A stretch of DNA of 64,000 bases from positions 101,370,410 to 101,434,409 of the forward strand of contig CM063284.1 in assembly GCA_032173965.1 (NCBI GenBank), read 5' to 3'. A model generated the notes under the pieces. That model had not been told where the DNA came from and ran no database searches. It worked only from the letters and a program-made list of their open reading frames with translations. This DNA is from Sitta carolinensis. Lineage: Eukaryota > Chordata > Aves > Passeriformes > Sittidae. Positions within the stretch are counted from its first letter, which is position 1. Each line of letters opens with the position of its first letter. Both the position numbers and the translations under genes were made by a program. Below are positions 13,701 to 26,785 of this stretch, piece by piece.

Positions 13701-16700
13701 GGCGTTTCTCCCTTTGCCCCTAACTGTTCCCCAAATTTCAGATAAATTGTATCATGTTGTTAAAAAGAATTGTCAGAACGGAACTTTTCCTGATCTCCTC
13801 CAATGGCATTGTTTTCCGTAACAATGTACAGGATGGTTCATTACTTATTCACTTTAGAGAGTAATTTAAAAATACTTTACACAACCTTGAGCCTCAGACT
13901 TTGATAAGACATAGGCACATTGTTAAGACTGAGAATTTCATGGTCACTGCTCTCCTAAGCCTGTTATTTTCTTCCAAACACATATGCCTAGTCTGAAAAA
14001 GCAAAAGGTTATGGATGTAAGTCTTTCTTCCCTGGACAGAGTTGAGCACTCCCCGGGAAAAGCTGGAGCTGAAATCAGATGCCCAAAGAATATATCAGAG
14101 CTTATCTGGGACTTCTAGTCCTACACTGACAACACCTGAACCTCCAGGCTCCAGCAATTCCCTGGAGAAGCACAGGCTGCAAGCTGATGCAGTGCTTGGC
14201 TCTCTGTGATTGCCAAGACCATAAAAGTGCCAGAGTGACATCCCCTCATCAGCTGGCAGAATTTATTTCCTCTATTTCCTATGTAATACCTGTACAGCAC
14301 TTGCAGCTCAACTCCCAGCCCATGACCCCTGCAGCTGGGAGAAATTTCCAAGAATTCATGCAAGGCTGTATGAGGGGCTTGCAGACACTTACTTCATTAG
14401 TTCTGTCCAGTCTGTGCATGGCTTCTCATCCTTTCTGGCTTTAGAGGGAACAGCAGCAGCCCCATCAGGGCTCCAGGAGAGTGAATATATGTACAGTGGC
14501 TGGGGGTGTGCCAGATACTCAGTTAAAGCAACAAGGAGTAAAGTGCATAAGGCACGACAGGCAAAGCAGCCCTGTCAATAAGAGAAAAGGTTTGAAAAAC
14601 CCTGTGTCCATCAAGGAATATCTGAATTATATTAAAAAAAAAATGTCACATAGGAAAATTTTACACTTTCCTGCTTCCTTTTCTCTGGCTCAAAGAACTT
14701 CTACTGTCTCCACAAGAAACAACTGTAAGGTCAGATTTCTTTGAAAGGAACAGAGAGGAGAGCCTCTGGTTTCTTTCCAAAAAGCAATTTATTTTAGCTT
14801 CACAAAAGGTCAGAAAGCATAAATTGGAATGGATACTCCTCCCATGTAGCCAAACATATCTCCAAGCAGAACCATGACCTTGACGTTATAGGGAAACAAA
14901 CAAGTAAACATAAGGAAGCCAAATAAAACTCCAACATGCAAACATTTATGACTGTAGAATGGTATCACTCTCACATTTAAATGGGGGGGCTCAAGTGGGG
15001 TCGGAAGTGGTAGATGTGACTTAAATAAGCATAGAGAATCAATTTTGGAGGGTAGTTACACATAAGAAGAAACACTCCCGCAATGAATGAAATTCCACCA
15101 GCTTGGTTTAGTCTTGATTTTCTATTGCAATCCTTTATGCAACAACAGAAAGCGTGTGTCATCCAGAAAATTCATAACTGCTGGAAAATGTTGAATGCAC
15201 ACAGCAATATAAGCAGTCTGCTGTCCACAGTAAATGAAGTTTGTTTAGGTCCTTCAGCCCAACCTCCATGCTCAGAACAGCGGCATGTTTTGCTGTTTGG
15301 ATGCTCTTACTCCTACATGGCTCCCTTCTAGTTACATGTAGCTCCATTTCAGCAAGTGATGAAGAAAAAAAGAAAGGATTACCTGTGGAAGACTGCTTAG
15401 TTTATAAGCCAAGACTATCATACTTACTTTTGTGGGCTTAATCCACTAGGTATTTAGTGGATATATTTTCCAGCCAACAAAAATTTATGAGATACAGATC
15501 CTACAAGGGAAAGATATACTGGATAGGTTTGCATTACTGCCCACTGATATCCCTAGTGCTAAGGAAGCCTAAGAGGAAGTGGAAACAATATGGCTGTGTC
15601 TCCAGAGGACCCTGTCTATTTACTCATGCTTAACATTGAGTCAGCACAGGCCCTTAGGATCCCTGCCTGAGCATTTGTGGAGGATGTCTACTGCCTGCCT
15701 AAAAATGGTCTGTGGCCAAGGAGGCCAGAGCCCTCTGCTCCAAGCACCAGGAAATGGAAACAGACTTTTTGGTTTCTGCTCACACAGCACCCAACACAGG
15801 GTATCACAGACTATCAGTTTTCCATCCTACTGCTGTACCAAAGCACTAACAACTCTCTTGCTCAGTTTCCAGGTAATAAAGACAAACTTTTCTCTAACTG
15901 CCGTGGCCACTGGCAGTTTATGTTAATCAAAGTGACACCAGCATAAAGTGCGGGCTGCCAGACTAGAAAGCATTTTACCCTCAGCTGTTTCTGATATGTT
16001 TGTGTGCACAGTTCAGTTTACCATTACGAAGGGCAAATAATGACCCAACTCTAATTTAAGGCTGGGTCCCTTAAGTAATAAATTGAAAATCAATGTTTAA
16101 ACAAAGAGACACTACTACAAATTCAGCATGACACTCTCCAGAAAAAGGGTCATTAGGCAGCAGAGGCCAGACAAACTTCATCTGCCCCCTAGGAGTTTTC
16201 TGCTGTACTTAAATGACCACCAAAGATACCATTCATCTTTACTGATTCCTGTTCCTAACCATACAGGGGTCTGAAGAAGTCAAGCCAGTTGCTGGATGTA
16301 GGTGTATGATGGGTTCTACATGCCTTTTTTCCTTTGCAAACCATCACGCAGACATGCAGCATGGGACTGAGCAGCTCACCAAGCAACCTGCCATGCAACA
16401 AAGGATGCATTTTGCACAGCAAGGCCCAGTGAAGGGAAAGGACTGTGGCTCTGTGACAATCTGAGGGATGGGAAGGGACCTAAAGTAAACCAGTGGAGCC
16501 CTTCCAGTGCTGATTCACAGAAATGAGCATGTACTGTGGCATCACAGTCCATCACCAGTTCTTCCAACATCATTTGGGAATGAGGGGTGTTAAATACTGC
16601 TGAAGGATTCATAAAACCTTCTCTCTCCCTCTCCCCTCCATAATCTAGGGGCAGAATGGTAAAAAGTTGAACAGGATTTTCATCAGGTAAGATGATGCAG

Positions 16701-19700
16701 CCATGTGGCAATTCCTACTGATTTGAAGATAAATTATCCGTATCAGAGCTCCTAGGTGCTTGGATACACACATAATCTTCCAGTTTAAAAGACTATTTAC
16801 TATTTTCCCCACTGCTTCAAGCCTTCTGTCAACACTGATAACTCCCATTTAGGATATGAAAACATTCAAAGTGGTTCCAATTGACAGTAATAAAATTATT
16901 TTTTAAGAACTTGTAAAACCCAAACGGATCTTTCATTGCACTCTTCCAGCAAAAGCCAGTAGTTTCCCTTATAGACAAGAAAGAACAGTTGTACAATGTG
17001 GAAAAATACTTCTGAGAGATAGACTTACTTCCCCTAGAAAGTATTCAAAAACAGACAATGGTTGCATAAAAAAAAAAAAAAACCAGGAAGAAAAAAACTT
17101 AATAATATATATTCTCCTAGGGTTGTGGTTCTGCTTAAAAATTGCAAAGAGGATAGGAATTCACTGAGTGTCAGCATAATACAGTCAGAGTGACAGAATA
17201 AGTGCCTAGTACATAACCAAACTTCTTATTTTAGGATATGTCCAGATGCTTCTTGCTGTCCTGATGTGTAGTTCTTAGAGTGTTCCCTTTTCTTCTCTGT
17301 ACTTAGAGTAGGAACCTACACAGTCAGCTGTCTGAGTGAATGAAAAATAAGTCTTTATTCCAAAGCACACAGTTGTATGCAAATATTCCCATTAAAATCC
17401 CAGCCTCAAATTTAACCTCTCAGCAGCCCTGTGGACCAATATGTTCAGTCTCCTCTAAACTGTAAAACCTAATGAGAAAATGCTCCCACAAGCTGTGTCT
17501 GACCCTGAAGTAGAAGAACTCGGTTAACTGCATGAACCTTGAATGTGTAAATGAAGAATCCTCCCTGCCAGATGCCACTGCCTCTCACAAACCTCATCCT
17601 CCAACAGGGTCAAGCTTATGCAGCCCGGTGGGGTGAGTGCTGCAGGGGCAGGTGGCCTGGTCGGTATTTCACTTGGGTTTTTCCTTTAATTTTTATACAG
17701 TTGGGGTTTTAACTCCTTAGGCACTTTCAGAGCAATAGATGTAGAGGCTGAGTGATTTTACAGGTTAAGTGATAGGACAATTGCACCTACAGCTGTTTGT
17801 TGTTTCTTTTTTTTGTTTTCTTTTTACAATCTGCCTCACTTCAGTGCAACTACAAAGATGCTCACACACAGGAACAGGTCAGTAAGGTTCAAACTTTGTC
17901 TCTTAATGCCCTGATTCAGTGAGGTATTGTAGGACATATTTAGTTGCCAGCTTGTTTTGTCTATACATCTGCAGAAAAAAGGTACAAGCTGAAGTGCCTT
18001 TCCATAACTTAGTCATATAGCAGTGCGAAAAACATTATGGGAACTCTGATTCAAAAGTAAAAATTAAGGTTTTGATTTTAAAAGCCTAACCAGTGATGTG
18101 TTTGATGAGAAAATGCCTAAATGAGCACATCTGGTCAACTTTATTTTTAACAGGACAAACACTCTTTTCTCTGAGGCCAAGATACTAGGTCTTTAATCTT
18201 TTTCCATATTTCTCATGCTTATCACATACAGGCTTATCTTAAAGATGTCTTTATCACTTCTTCCTTTTGATTAAAGACTATGAGTAATGCTAGCCAATAT
18301 CAATAACAATGCCCTAAAAATAAAATTATCATCAAACCAGAACCTTGCAGGGAAGTGTTAGTCTCACTAGTCCCTCATGTATAGATCAGACAGTGCACTA
18401 AGAGAAAAAAAACCAAAAAAACAACAAAAAACAACCACATGTGAAGAGCAAGTCTTCAACTGTATTATGTTTGAAGAGTATAATTCATCTTACAGATAGT
18501 GAAATCCTGGGTGATCTTTACTTTACATTAATCACACAGTTAAATGGCAAAGGTATTAGGCAGGCAGGTTGGGGAAGGAGAGAGGGGGAGGAGAAAGAAG
18601 GGGGAAAAAGAAAAAGTTGGCTCAAAACTTCATTCTAAACAGAAACCAAATGTTAGTCACTTTGAAGTACAAAAATTTTTTTTTTAAAGATTCGAGTCAA
18701 AAGAAACAATGAAAGTAATTAGTCTTACCACACATTCAGTGATCATCAAACTAAAAATTGGTGCCACACATATGCAAAAAACCATATAAACAGAAATAAA
18801 CATTGATTTAAAATATGGGCAAGATGTATCATCCACATGAAAGGTGAGACTACAACTAAACAAGACAAATTCCCATAAAAGGCATCAATTGCAAACCAAG
18901 TTATTACAGACAATTGGTATGTATATGAGACACAATGACAATAAGGACATTTAATCATCCTAAAAGAAACAACAATCGTGGGAAATCATTTTAATACTGC
19001 TTAGAAAGTTTATAAAATCCCAGTTCCATGTCATTCTACAAAAGACTAGTGTTTTTCCATAAATTATAGCAGATTTCAAAGAAAAACTGGTAACGGTAAA
19101 AGAATCAAAGATATATGCAAGTTTTCTGATTTAAAATGACATAGCTCATCATAAAGTATGTGGTTTTAGTTATCTTCTTCCTAAGGCCATTAAAGGTACA
19201 TGTTGAAGGTACTTTTCCACACATTTTGAAAAATCTTCTAAAATTGTGATCAACAGCAGCAATATTATTTGCAAATTGTCTTAATTTTCATTAAGAGAAT
19301 GAAATTAGGAAACTGTCCAAAAATGACATTTCTGTCCTTCACTGCCACAACCAACTGCTGAAGAAATGCCAGACTATAATAATACTTTTAATACAAACAT
19401 GCCCAGTTCACATGCACCTTCACACCAAAACCCTGTCTCAGGTACCACAAGGTAAGATTCTGCATTATTCATTTTGCGTGAGAATTTTCCTTCTAAATTA
19501 ACCTAACATCTCAGTTTCATACCTTAATAATGCTCTTCAAGCAAGTAACAACCCATAAAATTACTTTTTTCAATATACTGGTTTGTCAGTTTTTATGCAC
19601 ATCATAACTAGGAATTAATTTGTGTATGTACATATTTATGTCCTGGAATTCACAGATTGTGATGATCTTCTACAGAGATTTTAGAAAAAAAAAAAAAGGA

Positions 19701-20209
19701 CAAAAAAAATTAATAAAGTTAACCAAATGCTATTAATTATTCTGGCTTTGAACATGTTTGAGCAAGATAGAATGAGGCATTTGACCTGCTTTTGATCATT
19801 CACTTTCACAAAATATTTCAACCAGGCATCTGATCTGCATGCGCTGTTGATTTTTTTGAACAGTGACAAATCAAAACATGTGCAGAGCTAAAGCACAATC
19901 AGTTATGTGGAGGTTAATAAAATGTCCTGAACTGGAATTCCTTCAACACATCTGAATTTAAGCCTTCTGTACATGTATTTGCTTTGGGTGTATTTGAAGT
20001 TGGAGTTCATTAACGAATAAAATTGCTGGAAAATCTGCAAGTCTGCTTGGCACCTGCTACTTTTATTTTTTTTGGAACTAAATAATGACATTTGGATCTG
20101 TACATCTAGTCATGTTAATTGAACAGAATCACTGGAAAAACAAAGATAATAGTAAAAAAAATAAATAAATATTTCCCTGATTGGTCCTGACTATAAGCCC
20201 TGCAGATAC
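10729..20209. other. Unique non-coding sequence, no gene recognised
   Basis: About 9.5 kb holds no supported gene or interspersed repeat. A purine-rich stretch occurs at 13436-13530. A strong donor consensus (CAG then GTAAGT) at 12646-12654 has no open frame running into it. The stretch from about 17350 to 20100 is very AT-rich and resembles a minus-strand 3' untranslated region in composition, with a minus-strand AATAAA near 17350, but no coding exon can be tied to it. Short A runs occur at 13457-13470 and 17068-17082. Confidence 0.55.
13436..13530. repeat. Polypurine-rich tract
   Basis: Most bases in this stretch are A or G, including a 14-base A run and a GAGGAGAGGGGAGAGGGAAG segment. Such asymmetric purine tracts are low-complexity repeats that can adopt triplex structures. 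The reverse strand gives artefactual Phe/Ser/Leu-rich reading frames. Confidence 0.75.
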
Positions 20210-20270
20210 CTGATTTGCCTTTTCCTTGGTGGAGTAGTGGTGTTTCAGTTCTGAATCAGCAGCATGGTAC
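20210..20270 (-). other. Candidate 61-nt coding exon, minus strand
   Basis: On the minus strand a pyrimidine-rich acceptor (TTTTGTTTTCCTGGAAG) is followed by one base and 20 sense codons, then a donor (AATCAG then GTATCTG). The frame translates as YHAADSELKHHYSTKEKANQ. This hydrophilic, charged sequence looks more like protein than the surrounding AT-rich DNA. The frame stays open from a TGA about 45 bases upstream of the acceptor to a TGA about 80 bases past the donor. I do not recognise the protein. The donor is mediocre, and the exon would have to be entered in a phase that leaves one base before its first full codon. It may be a chance pattern. Confidence 0.25.
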
Positions 20271-20391
20271 CTTCCAGGAAAACAAAAGCTGTTTTCTTTT
20301 TTGAGATCTCATATGACTGGGGGGTGTGGTCTAAATCCAGATTTTTAAAGGCAGATGCTTATTTTCATAAGAATTTCATGTGCCCCCTTAC

Positions 20392-20451
20392 CTGACTGAG
20401 GAGCTCACTTATCCTGCAAAAGTACTGGTGTTCCAGACCAGTTCCCACACT
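20392..20451 (-). other. Candidate 60-nt coding exon, minus strand
   Basis: On the minus strand 60 bases read as 20 sense codons (SVGTGLEHQYFCRISELLSQ). They end in a strong donor (GTCAG then GTAAGGG) and begin after a weak acceptor (AAACCTGGCAG). The piece lies about 120 bases upstream, in transcript order, of the candidate exon at 20210-20270. The two do not splice in frame as drawn, because this piece ends in phase 0 and the next needs two preceding bases. Either one boundary is wrong or one or both are spurious. Confidence 0.15.
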
Positions 20452-23334
20452 CTGCCAGGTTTCCAGAACTTTGCACTGTACTTTCTAAACCCTGTCTCCT
20501 GCCCAGAAATCTCAGCTATAAATTGCAGCAAGAAGGTAGCACTTAAGGAGAGGGGAGATACTGAAACAAAATGAACAGCATGGGATGGAAAATCTCTGAT
20601 ATTAGTACAATTAAAGACCTATATTCTTCACCCAGGAAAGGAAAAAGCTGCTTTTTAAAATACTATTGGAATCTCTGTCAAAAACATTCATAATCCTTGT
20701 GTGTGCCTGACAGTGAGCTACAATGCAGAGTTATTTTTTTCACCCCTCGATTTATTCCTTATAACACTTTCTGCCCAACACACAGAACAAATAAAGTTTA
20801 TAATCTTCTTGCAAGTGTTCATAAGACTATGCATTGGCACCTGAGTAAAGGTAAATTATAAACCTATAGATTCATGTTTCCCAGTTAGTGTTTTCACAGA
20901 TTTCACACGGGCAGCAGAAATGAGCACAACAGGAAATTTTCTCTATCCAGAGCATACAAAGTGGTTTCTGCTTCAGGTCCATCCCAGACCATCCACAGAG
21001 ACCCAGGGTTAGCTCAGGGAGTACCCTTGTGCTTTTACAACCTCTCTGCCATGAAATATGGGGCATTTCTCCCTTGATGAAGAAGAGTAGTTTGATTTAT
21101 GGCCTGTGAAAATATATGTTTTTTAAAGAAGATGTATTTGCAGCTCCAGACAGAAAGGAGCTGTTTGGAGCAAGGGGTCACCTTGTTTCAAGAGAGACAC
21201 ATGAAGATGTCCCAGATCAGAGCCACCCCCTGTTCCTGAAGACATGTCTCTTAAGAGGATGACAGACTCCCTAGAGTGGCTCCACATTCAACTGGTCAGG
21301 AGATTTCACCCTTTCTTCTCAGCTAGAGCTAGGGATTTAGCCTCAGGAGGAGGGCCTTCATTACTTGCAACTGCAGGATTGCTGTTCTCCAGGTACCTCA
21401 GGATGCTTACTAGAAAGCAGCAGATGCATCACGCTTTCAGCAGGTGCAGCTTTGCCTCCCCTGTAAATGTGTGTGTTTGGGAGTCCGTCATTCAGGTGCT
21501 CCATGTCCCAGCTGGGCTCCTTGCTGGGGGCAAGGCATTGCCTGCTGCAGAGCCCAGTTTTCTGGCATGAGGGAGAGAGGGGTTTGGGCATCCAAAGGGA
21601 ACCTAGTGAGTGACCCTATGTGAGTGAATGAAATTAAGAGGGACGCAAGGAGCAACCAGCACCCAGAGGTAGATTTTTAGGACTTGGATATTCCACACTG
21701 ATGGGTGAAAGGCCCTTGGCTGTGAGAACTGCCCTCCCATAAGAAACCAAAAAGTAATCCAAGCCCATCATGTAATCCCCACCTCTGTGAGCATGAATCT
21801 TGGCTAACCCTTCGTGATTTGCTGCAGTAAACCTGCATGGGTTGCTTACCCTTTCTGTGCCCCAGTTCTCCCTTCTGCTAAACCAGGGCAAAATTACTGG
21901 CTACCAACTGCCACAGGAAAGCAGTATCCTAGGAAAATATCAAGACAGACTTAGGTAGGCTTGTGAATTATTTTGATATTCCCAGATGAAAGTTCCCTAC
22001 AAGTACAAAGTTTTGTTATTATTTCAGCTGCTCCTTCCATGGCACAATTGCAAAAAAAAAAAAAAAAAAAAAAAAAACTTTAGAAGAACCTCAGATTAAG
22101 CATAATACTTTTCTTGTTAATGACTAGCAAAACATCATGTTTGTAACATATGGCACACAAGTGCTTGATTTCTGTTTAGGGCACCAGCATTTAAGAACCA
22201 AATCAAGTTTCACTCCATGTCTTACTGAAACCTGACGTAACTTTCCCTTGGAAAATATGTGCTGGGGACTGTCCGGCCATGCTTCTTTGCAACTTACACA
22301 ATTTCAAATATAATTTATATAGAGACTAACCTAAGGTCAATTATTATTACCATCTTGAAGAAGTGATTGTAAACTGGGAATAGCTTTTGCTTTAATCATT
22401 TCTTTTGCTCTACAAAGCAAAATAGAAATAGTTTGTAGTGAAAAATGTGTCTTCCAGTATAAGCATTCAATGTCAAAAGAAATCATAAGTTTAAAAATGA
22501 TAGCTTTCAGCTGTTGCTCAGTAAGGAGTTAGTGTTTCTTCTCTTCTGGAAAGCTGATACTCCCTCTTCAGGGGAATTTAAATGAACAAAATAAGAATGG
22601 GAGACTACAGGGAACTTAAAGAGGCTGCAGTCTGCCTCATGATTCTGTCTGTAGGAGATGTTTAACATCGTGTTCACTACCCACAGCTGCCACATGTGGG
22701 CTGTGCCTGAAGTGGCCATAGTTAATCTCTGCTGGAGCACGCCATGGGAAAATTTGGTGAAAGGCCTTGAGTGTGGACTTTGTCCAACACCATAGCTCAA
22801 GTGCAAGGTAAAGCAAGAAGGGTCAACCAGTCTTTAACAGAAATCAGGAGAAGAAAGTTCAGGACAAATTTTGCAGTTCTGCCTGGAGAATATCCATGAG
22901 CCGCAGTTAGAAACAAGAGATTTCTTTAAGAATTTGCTGGTACTTTTCAAAACCACATCAGATAGAAAATCCAGAACTACAGAAACACCAATGCCAGTTC
23001 TCAAATTCAATATGTAACTGCATGGATTAAAGAAAAATCAGTCTATAGATACTGTAGCAAGTTTTCCTATATATATCGTTAACACATAATGTGCAAGCAC
23101 CTGAAAGGAACCGAAAAAGGGGAGGTTGCCATACCATTTTCTATTTTGGTCAGGATAATAGAATTGCCAATACAAAGGCCTTCCTCTGCTTTGAAATGGA
23201 GGAGGTGTGTAGTGTGATGACCCCTCATTACCTCCTCTACTTGGCAACTATTGCTTTCCCACAGTTTGATAAAGCCATTTAAGAACCAGATTCTAATCCC
23301 AGTCACACTCAATTCACACTATTCCTTCTCTCAG
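20452..23334. other. Unique non-coding sequence, no gene recognised
   Basis: Short open frames occur on both strands with no domain features. A 26-base A run lies at 22052-22077. No interspersed element is recognised. Confidence 0.6.
22052..22077. repeat. Poly-A tract, 26 bases
   Basis: Twenty-six A residues lie between GCACAATTGC and CTTTAGAAG. There is no polyadenylation signal immediately upstream, so it is a homopolymer repeat. Confidence 0.9.
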
Positions 23335-23709
23335 CTTACAGGACTGGAAAGAAGATATGCAGTGTACCCAGCTGGGACTGAGAACAGCACATCAATGGAT
23401 AGCAGCACCCGTTCAGGGGTTAGTCAGAATCTGGACTTAAGAATGAAAAACATGCAAAATTCCTCCAGTCCCTGCTACAACTGCTGCCACCACAGCTTGG
23501 GTCACAATGACACCCATTTGGAAACCTTGCTCCAGTTAGGAAACTTTGTGATGCAGCAACTCATCAGCAAGCAGACTGCTCAAGAATACCATGCACAAGT
23601 TTTGCATACTGAAAGCACCCACTGTATGATACTTCTAAATAGGTCAAAAGCTCAGAAATTGACTTCTGGAAACCAGCCATCTTCTACACAGGAAGTTTCT
23701 CAGTTTTGA
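23335..23709 (+). other. Candidate terminal coding exon, unknown protein
   Basis: A pyrimidine-rich acceptor (ATTCCTTCTCTCAG), with a second AG seven bases later, precedes 124 sense codons ending at TGA (23707-23709). The frame is hydrophilic with Cys/His residues near its middle (CYNCCHH) and then a helix-like segment (LETLLQLGNFVMQQLISKQ). First codon positions near its start are purine-rich. A canonical AATAAA follows at 24151-24156, which would suit a 3' UTR of about 450 bases. I do not recognise the protein. Several chance open frames of about 150 codons occur in this window, so length alone is not evidence. Confidence 0.2.
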
Positions 23710-23903
23710 CTGTAGATGTCATAGTTTAGGAATCATACTCCCCAGTTCACCCCCTTGGAGATTCTCCCAAATCAGATGTTGCCCTCTTGCTCTCCCTTCC
23801 CTTCCCACTGCAGCAGGATGGAGTTGAGAATTGGAGGCACAAAAGGTAAAGATCACACTTTAAATGACAACCATGATAGTTTAAATTTCAAATACAAGAA
23901 GCC

Positions 23904-23935
23904 ATGCTTGTATGTTAACATGCTTGCATGTTAAC
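23904..23935. repeat. 16-bp tandem duplication
   Basis: ATGCTTGTATGTTAAC at 23904-23919 is directly followed by ATGCTTGCATGTTAAC at 23920-23935. The two copies differ at a single T/C position. Confidence 0.85.
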
Positions 23936-24701
23936 AAGAGGACATTCTGGACTACTTCCCATCCTAACTGTTTTTTCATAGTCTGGATCAACCCAAAGGC
24001 AGTATCTGAGCTCTCTGGGTTTGAGTCATATTATTGAAGGCATTAAGCAAGGTTATCAATTTCCAGTCAAGAAGTTAAGATATGTCTCACTAATATCCCA
24101 ATTAGTACATAAATCTCACAGCACTAAGTGTCCAGATTTTAAAAAATTTAAATAAAACGGAACTCAGACCCCATTATTTCAGAGTGCTTTAAGCTAACCA
24201 CAGACAAACACAGCAGGCTGCAGTCTTCTTTGGGAAAGGCCTGGAAGTATGTCATTTTTTGTAAAAGACAGTGTTGTAGGATGAGAGAAATGAATGGTTA
24301 TCTTGTCACTAATGGCTGAACAAAGTAGATAAATATGTTGGCATACTGAGGAGATCTGATGCTTACTGCCTGCCTACCTAGAAGAAGCCCTGAGATGTAG
24401 GGAGAGAAAATTATAAATGAAGCAGGAAAATGGGGAGATACAAAGCAAAGTGGTAGGAAGATAATTTTGACTACACTCCAAGTAGTAATTGGGTGTCCCA
24501 CTGTTAGTCATACATTATATAGAGGAGGAATTAGCAACTATTTACTCAAGGATAAGTAGATCATGCTGTCATCCCAAGGACTGTGATCCCCTTGCCTGAA
24601 GGCAAGGGCTCAGTGCTGAACAGGTGTATATCTGCGTAAGTGCATATCTGTCCATAAGTTTGTTTCAGTGAGCTTCACCTCAGTAATCAGAGGATGTCTG
24701 G

Positions 24702-24737
24702 ACACCTCTGTGTGTTGTAACACATCTGTGTGTTGAG
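24702..24737. repeat. 18-bp tandem duplication
   Basis: ACACCTCTGTGTGTTGTA is followed directly by ACACATCTGTGTGTTGAG. The copies match at 15 of 18 positions. Confidence 0.75.
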
Positions 24738-26749
24738 ATTTTATTCTTCCTGTGCCTTTCCCAATAAGAGGCTGAATCAGTCATCTGCTCTCCTTCACAA
24801 GTAACATAAGTCTGAAGGACAAATCTGAAAAGCACAGAAATCAGTGTTTCATCAGCACTTCTAGCACATCCTAATCCCAAACTTGTTCCTTGTCCCTATT
24901 CCAAGTGCTGACATTTTCCAGCGTTGACTGAGCTGTCATCTGCTGAGCACCTAAATTGCTGTGACCAGGCAGCCACTTGACCAAACTACAGAAAATATGA
25001 ACAATAGCAATGCTTCTGTGAACTGCTGTGGAGCTGAGTTGATGGAGAGTTGGCTCATGTGGCAGTTCTAGCCAGTTTTGCTTTGGCTGCAAGTCTATGG
25101 CAGCACCATTAATAAGAAAAAGTCTGAGAACAAAGTTCTCAAGGACCCAAATTATTTCATAACTAGTTTTTCCTAAAGTTTAGGTCTCCATATTGATTTT
25201 GGTGACACAAGCTCATGAATAGCTGCATTACTCTGAAATAGGCCATTTTTGCTTTTGAAATTGGGATGTGCTGAGGAACATTGCTGCAATGTCAGCATCC
25301 ATTCAACAAATTAGACTGTGCCAGTAAACTATATGCTTACCCAAGAAAAACATGAGAGAGGAAACAGGAGCAGTATAAGATTGGTCAAACTTATGTGAGT
25401 TTTAAAATTTTCATTTATGCAGATGGTATTTGGACTGAACTGACTCTCCCAATTTTTTGGAATCATTTCCTTAGAGACAAACTGATCTTTTTACACTCAT
25501 GTGACTGAGCTGGAAGCAGATAATAAACTAAACTAAAACCAGAAAAGTATGAAATATTCAAACTTCACTAAGTGGGCTCTGGCTTGAAGGATCTTAGCAC
25601 GGCTGTGGCAAACTGTACTTTACATCTCAAGATCCTGTGCCCATAATTTGGACACACAAGTTTGGAAATCCTTGACTTAGATGATGCCATAAGAGTATGT
25701 TACCCCCAGCAGCAGCCACCCAGCACTTCCCAGTTCCTTATCTCTATCCTGCCATGGAGTCAACTCTAACATCCTATTCCTGAACACAACACTCAGCTCT
25801 ATTTCATCCCAAGACAAAGAAGCACTGGAGATCAATAGTTGCTCATCTACATGTGGGTCAGGGCCAGTTTTTGCACAAGGTGAGGCCCCCACAAATTCAC
25901 CCCAGTTCTCATCCCGGGACAGCAAAGCTGTTTGGGGCTGCCACACGGTAGGATATGGTTCCCCATGTACTGATTTGTGTGCATGTAGACCTCTGCATGA
26001 AGCAAATACAGAATTCTTAAAATAAGACCTAAACTTGAAGAAAAAAAAAATAATTCTGGCACATATTTCATCATAACTTTCTAATGAACCCAGTAAAAAG
26101 CCAAATCTTCCAGCATTTAAATTCTAAGTATAGAAACTATTATACTATTGATAACCAGCATAAAGTTACAGTATATTTAAAAGCCTCAAAGGCATGATAC
26201 AGGCATGAACTGCAACAGCGCTTATCTAGCAATTTCTAGCCTTAATAAGCTAATAATATGCTGAAAAAACTAGCCGTGTCCTGCCAAGAGCATGCTTTTA
26301 ACAGGCTCCTCTAAAACACAGAACCAGGACAGAAAAATACTTTAAAAGGAAACAAGCTATCACCCCCATATGGAGATGTGCCATCCCAAGAGATAAGCAC
26401 CTTGGTGTGAGTCTTCTTAAAAGGCCAAATGGAGCAGGATAGAACACGTGAACTGGATGTCTCCTAAAGTTTATACCCATAAATCTGGAGATGAAATACT
26501 GAGAAAAGGAAGTGTTCTAGACCTCACTATTTAAACTCATGATCAGGAGTTTAAATGGCCAAGTTATATGCTTATTTTTATAGGTGACTATCTTCATATA
26601 TATGAACTGTTCTTTCTTCAGCTAAACTTTCCCACATGTGAAGTGTTTGGATCAACAGTTATTGCAATAACTGTTTTCTTTGAAATTACCTGAGCAAACT
26701 TCATACTGGGGCTTTTCTCTGTATATATTTTATTTTTAATGGTATCAAA

Positions 26750-26785
26750 ATTTTTATATAAAAATTATATAAATTATATAAAAAT
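26750..26785. repeat. AT-rich perfect inverted repeat
   Basis: A 12-base arm (ATTTTTATATAA, 26750-26761) is matched by its exact reverse complement at 26774-26785 across a 12-base AT spacer. It is a potential cruciform or hairpin. A terminator or microRNA role is unlikely because the stem is pure AT. Confidence 0.7.

Noticed and set aside
15241..15441. Open frame with a signal-peptide-like N-terminus (MLRTAACFAVWMLLLLHG)
   Set aside because: The hydrophobic stretch is followed by about 35 residues without features. There is no promoter, donor site or homology, and such stretches arise by chance in T-rich DNA.
16441..16520. GGATGGGAAGGGACCT, reminiscent of a reverse-oriented CR1 3' end
   Set aside because: The similarity covers only about 16 bases and neither the tail nor the ORF region follows.
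26750..26785. Hairpin as a microRNA precursor
   Set aside because: The stem is only 12 bp and pure AT, too short and weak for a pre-miRNA.
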